Source: Vibrio ouci (GTDB taxonomy: Bacteria > Pseudomonadota > Gammaproteobacteria > Enterobacterales > Vibrionaceae). From it: 64,000 nucleotides of DNA. Shown here piece by piece: positions 62,982 to 64,000 of the stretch (position 1 is the stretch's first letter; the number at the start of each line of letters is the position of its first letter). Below the pieces are notes generated by a model that worked only from the letters and a program-made list of their open reading frames with translations, searched no databases and was not told the origin of the DNA. The translations under genes and the position numbers were made by a program. The DNA is taken from NCBI RefSeq assembly GCF_004551525.1, contig NZ_SATR01000001.1, forward strand, positions 248,001 to 312,000. Direction: 5' to 3'.

Positions 62982-64000
62982 ATGAACATACTTGGATATA
63001 TGCAGAAAGTGGGTAAGGCGTTGATGGTACCCGTTGCCACACTGCCAGCAGCCGCAATCCTGATGGGTATCGGCTATTGGCTGGATCCTGTTGGTTGGGG
63101 TTCAGAAAACATTCTTGCAGCATTTTTAATTAAGTCTGGCGGCGCAATCATCGATAACATGGCGGTGCTATTCGCGGTCGGTGTGGCATTTGGCCTAAGC
63201 CGAGACAAAAACGGTTCAGCGGCGCTATCGGGCTTCGTGATGTTCTTAGTGGTAACCACACTTCTCGCACCTGGTTCTGTTGCTCAGTTAACGGGTGTTG
63301 ACGCAAGCGAAGTACCTGATGCTTTTGCTAAGATCAGTAACCAATTTATCGGTATTATCATCGGTATTATCATCGGTATTATTTCTGCTGAGATCTATAA
63401 CCGTTACTCAAGTGTCGAGCTGCCTCAGGCACTGGCATTCTTTAGCGGCAAGCGCTTAGTTCCAATCCTAACCTCTCTTGCTGGTATGGTGCTGTCATTT
63501 GCTCTGCTTTACATCTGGCCGGCTGTGTACGATGCACTGATCCTATTTGGCATCAAGCTTGAGAGCATGGGCTCAGTTGGTGCTGGTCTATTTGGCTTCT
63601 TTAACCGTCTATTCCTATCGGTAGGTATGCACCACGCACTCTACCCAGTATTCTGGTTCGACGTTGTAGGCATTAATGATATTCCTAACTTCTTAGGCGG
63701 CGCTCAGTCGATTGCCAATGGTACGGGTATTCCTGGAAAAACAGGTATGTACCAAGCTGGTTTCTTCCCAATCATGATGTTTGGTCTACCTGCGGCTGCA
63801 CTCGCTATGTACCACTGCGCGGACGCTAAAAATAAGAACCAAGTGTTTGCAATCATGCTGGCAGCAGGTATGGCTTCGTTCTTCACAGGTATTACTGAGC
63901 CACTAGAATTCAGCTTTATGTTCCTAGCACCAGTACTGTTCCTAATTCACGCAGTTCTTACTGGTATCTCGTTATACATAGCTGCGTCAATGGAATGGAT
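62982..64000 (+). CDS. PTS permease IIC, glucose/GlcNAc family (partial, 3' end cut)
   Basis: Sugar phosphotransferase membrane component. The visible 339 residues begin MNILGYMQKVGKALMVPVAT and contain the IIC signature region: SVGMHHALYPVFWF, then FFTGITEPLEFSFMFLAPVL, as in NagE, PtsG and MalX. AGGGG lies 8 bp before the ATG. A IIB domain would follow beyond the window. The sugar cannot be fixed from this part alone; GlcNAc or glucose is most likely. Confidence 0.9.
   Translation, partial: MNILGYMQKVGKALMVPVATLPAAAILMGIGYWLDPVGWGSENILAAFLIKSGGAIIDNMAVLFAVGVAFGLSRDKNGSAALSGFVMFLVVTTLLAPGSVAQLTGVDASEVPDAFAKISNQFIGIIIGIIIGIISAEIYNRYSSVELPQALAFFSGKRLVPILTSLAGMVLSFALLYIWPAVYDALILFGIKLESMGSVGAGLFGFFNRLFLSVGMHHALYPVFWFDVVGINDIPNFLGGAQSIANGTGIPGKTGMYQAGFFPIMMFGLPAAALAMYHCADAKNKNQVFAIMLAAGMASFFTGITEPLEFSFMFLAPVLFLIHAVLTGISLYIAASMEW
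63348..63383 (+). repeat. In-frame 12-bp tandem repeat in the PTS gene
   Basis: ATCGGTATTATC occurs three times in a row, the last ending in T, encoding repeated Ile-Gly-Ile-Ile. It lies in a membrane segment near residues 123-134. Slipped-strand change would add or remove four residues without a frameshift. Confidence 0.85.

Overview
The window comes from a gammaproteobacterium of the genus Vibrio. The order ftsK-lrp-ald, yfbV-ackA-pta, oppABCDF and the ffs-atl-ybaY-tesB neighbourhood are typical of that genus, and the gene sizes fit. I cannot name the species.

Left chromosome (1-18703). ftsK, lrp and ald are followed by yfbV, ackA-pta, a diguanylate cyclase gene broken by one in-frame amber codon, a glutathionyl-hydroquinone-reductase-type GST, and the oppABCDF oligopeptide importer. 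Intergenic regions near both ends of the ftsK-ald block carry five copies of a short palindromic repeat.

Mobile element (18704-49758, 31,055 bp). A complete type I-F3 CRISPR-associated Tn7-like transposon sits exactly at the 3' end of the SRP (4.5S) RNA gene ffs. I place both ends by a 5-bp duplication (AATGG), matching terminal repeats that begin TGAAGCCTGCAA and TGATGCTTGCAA, and three TnsB-type repeats at each end. The right end holds tnsA-tnsB-tnsC and a divergent xre regulator. The left part holds tniQ-cas8/5-cas7-cas6 and a short array with no cas1, cas2/3 or second tniQ. The last unit of the array is a short guide of about 20 nt. It matches the universally conserved SRP RNA loop, with mismatches only at positions 6, 12 and 18. 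The insertion lies 48 bp beyond the end of that 20-nt match. Three copies of one palindrome (ACTTAG-N5-CTAAGT) lie upstream of tniQ, of xre and of the gene pair next to xre, so one Xre circuit probably controls them all. The right end contains a 16-bp perfect hairpin just after ffs, while the original ffs terminator is now 31 kb away beyond the left end.

Cargo. Next to the left end is a type VI secretion module: a DUF4123 adaptor, a class-3 lipase effector like TseL, and a membrane-anchored putative immunity protein. The centre is a defence island. It has type I restriction-modification (hsdR; hsdM-hsdS) and, co-directional with hsdMS, an McrB-like AAA+ ATPase, a DUF2357/PD-(D/E)XK protein, a NucS/DUF91-like nuclease and two zinc-finger proteins, one with a degenerate HNH-like region. 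An SF2 helicase with a winged-helix-like partner lies beside xre.

Right chromosome (49759-64000). ffs is intact. Then come a periplasmic-sensor GGDEF protein, a membrane protein, atl, ybaY, tesB, a divergent Lrp-family regulator and PLP-dependent cysteine-desulfhydrase-like gene, a DUF1244 gene, a Tim44-like gene, a TetR gene with an MFS-acyltransferase fusion, yeiH, a LysR gene, and the start of a glucose/GlcNAc-type PTS permease that runs off the window.
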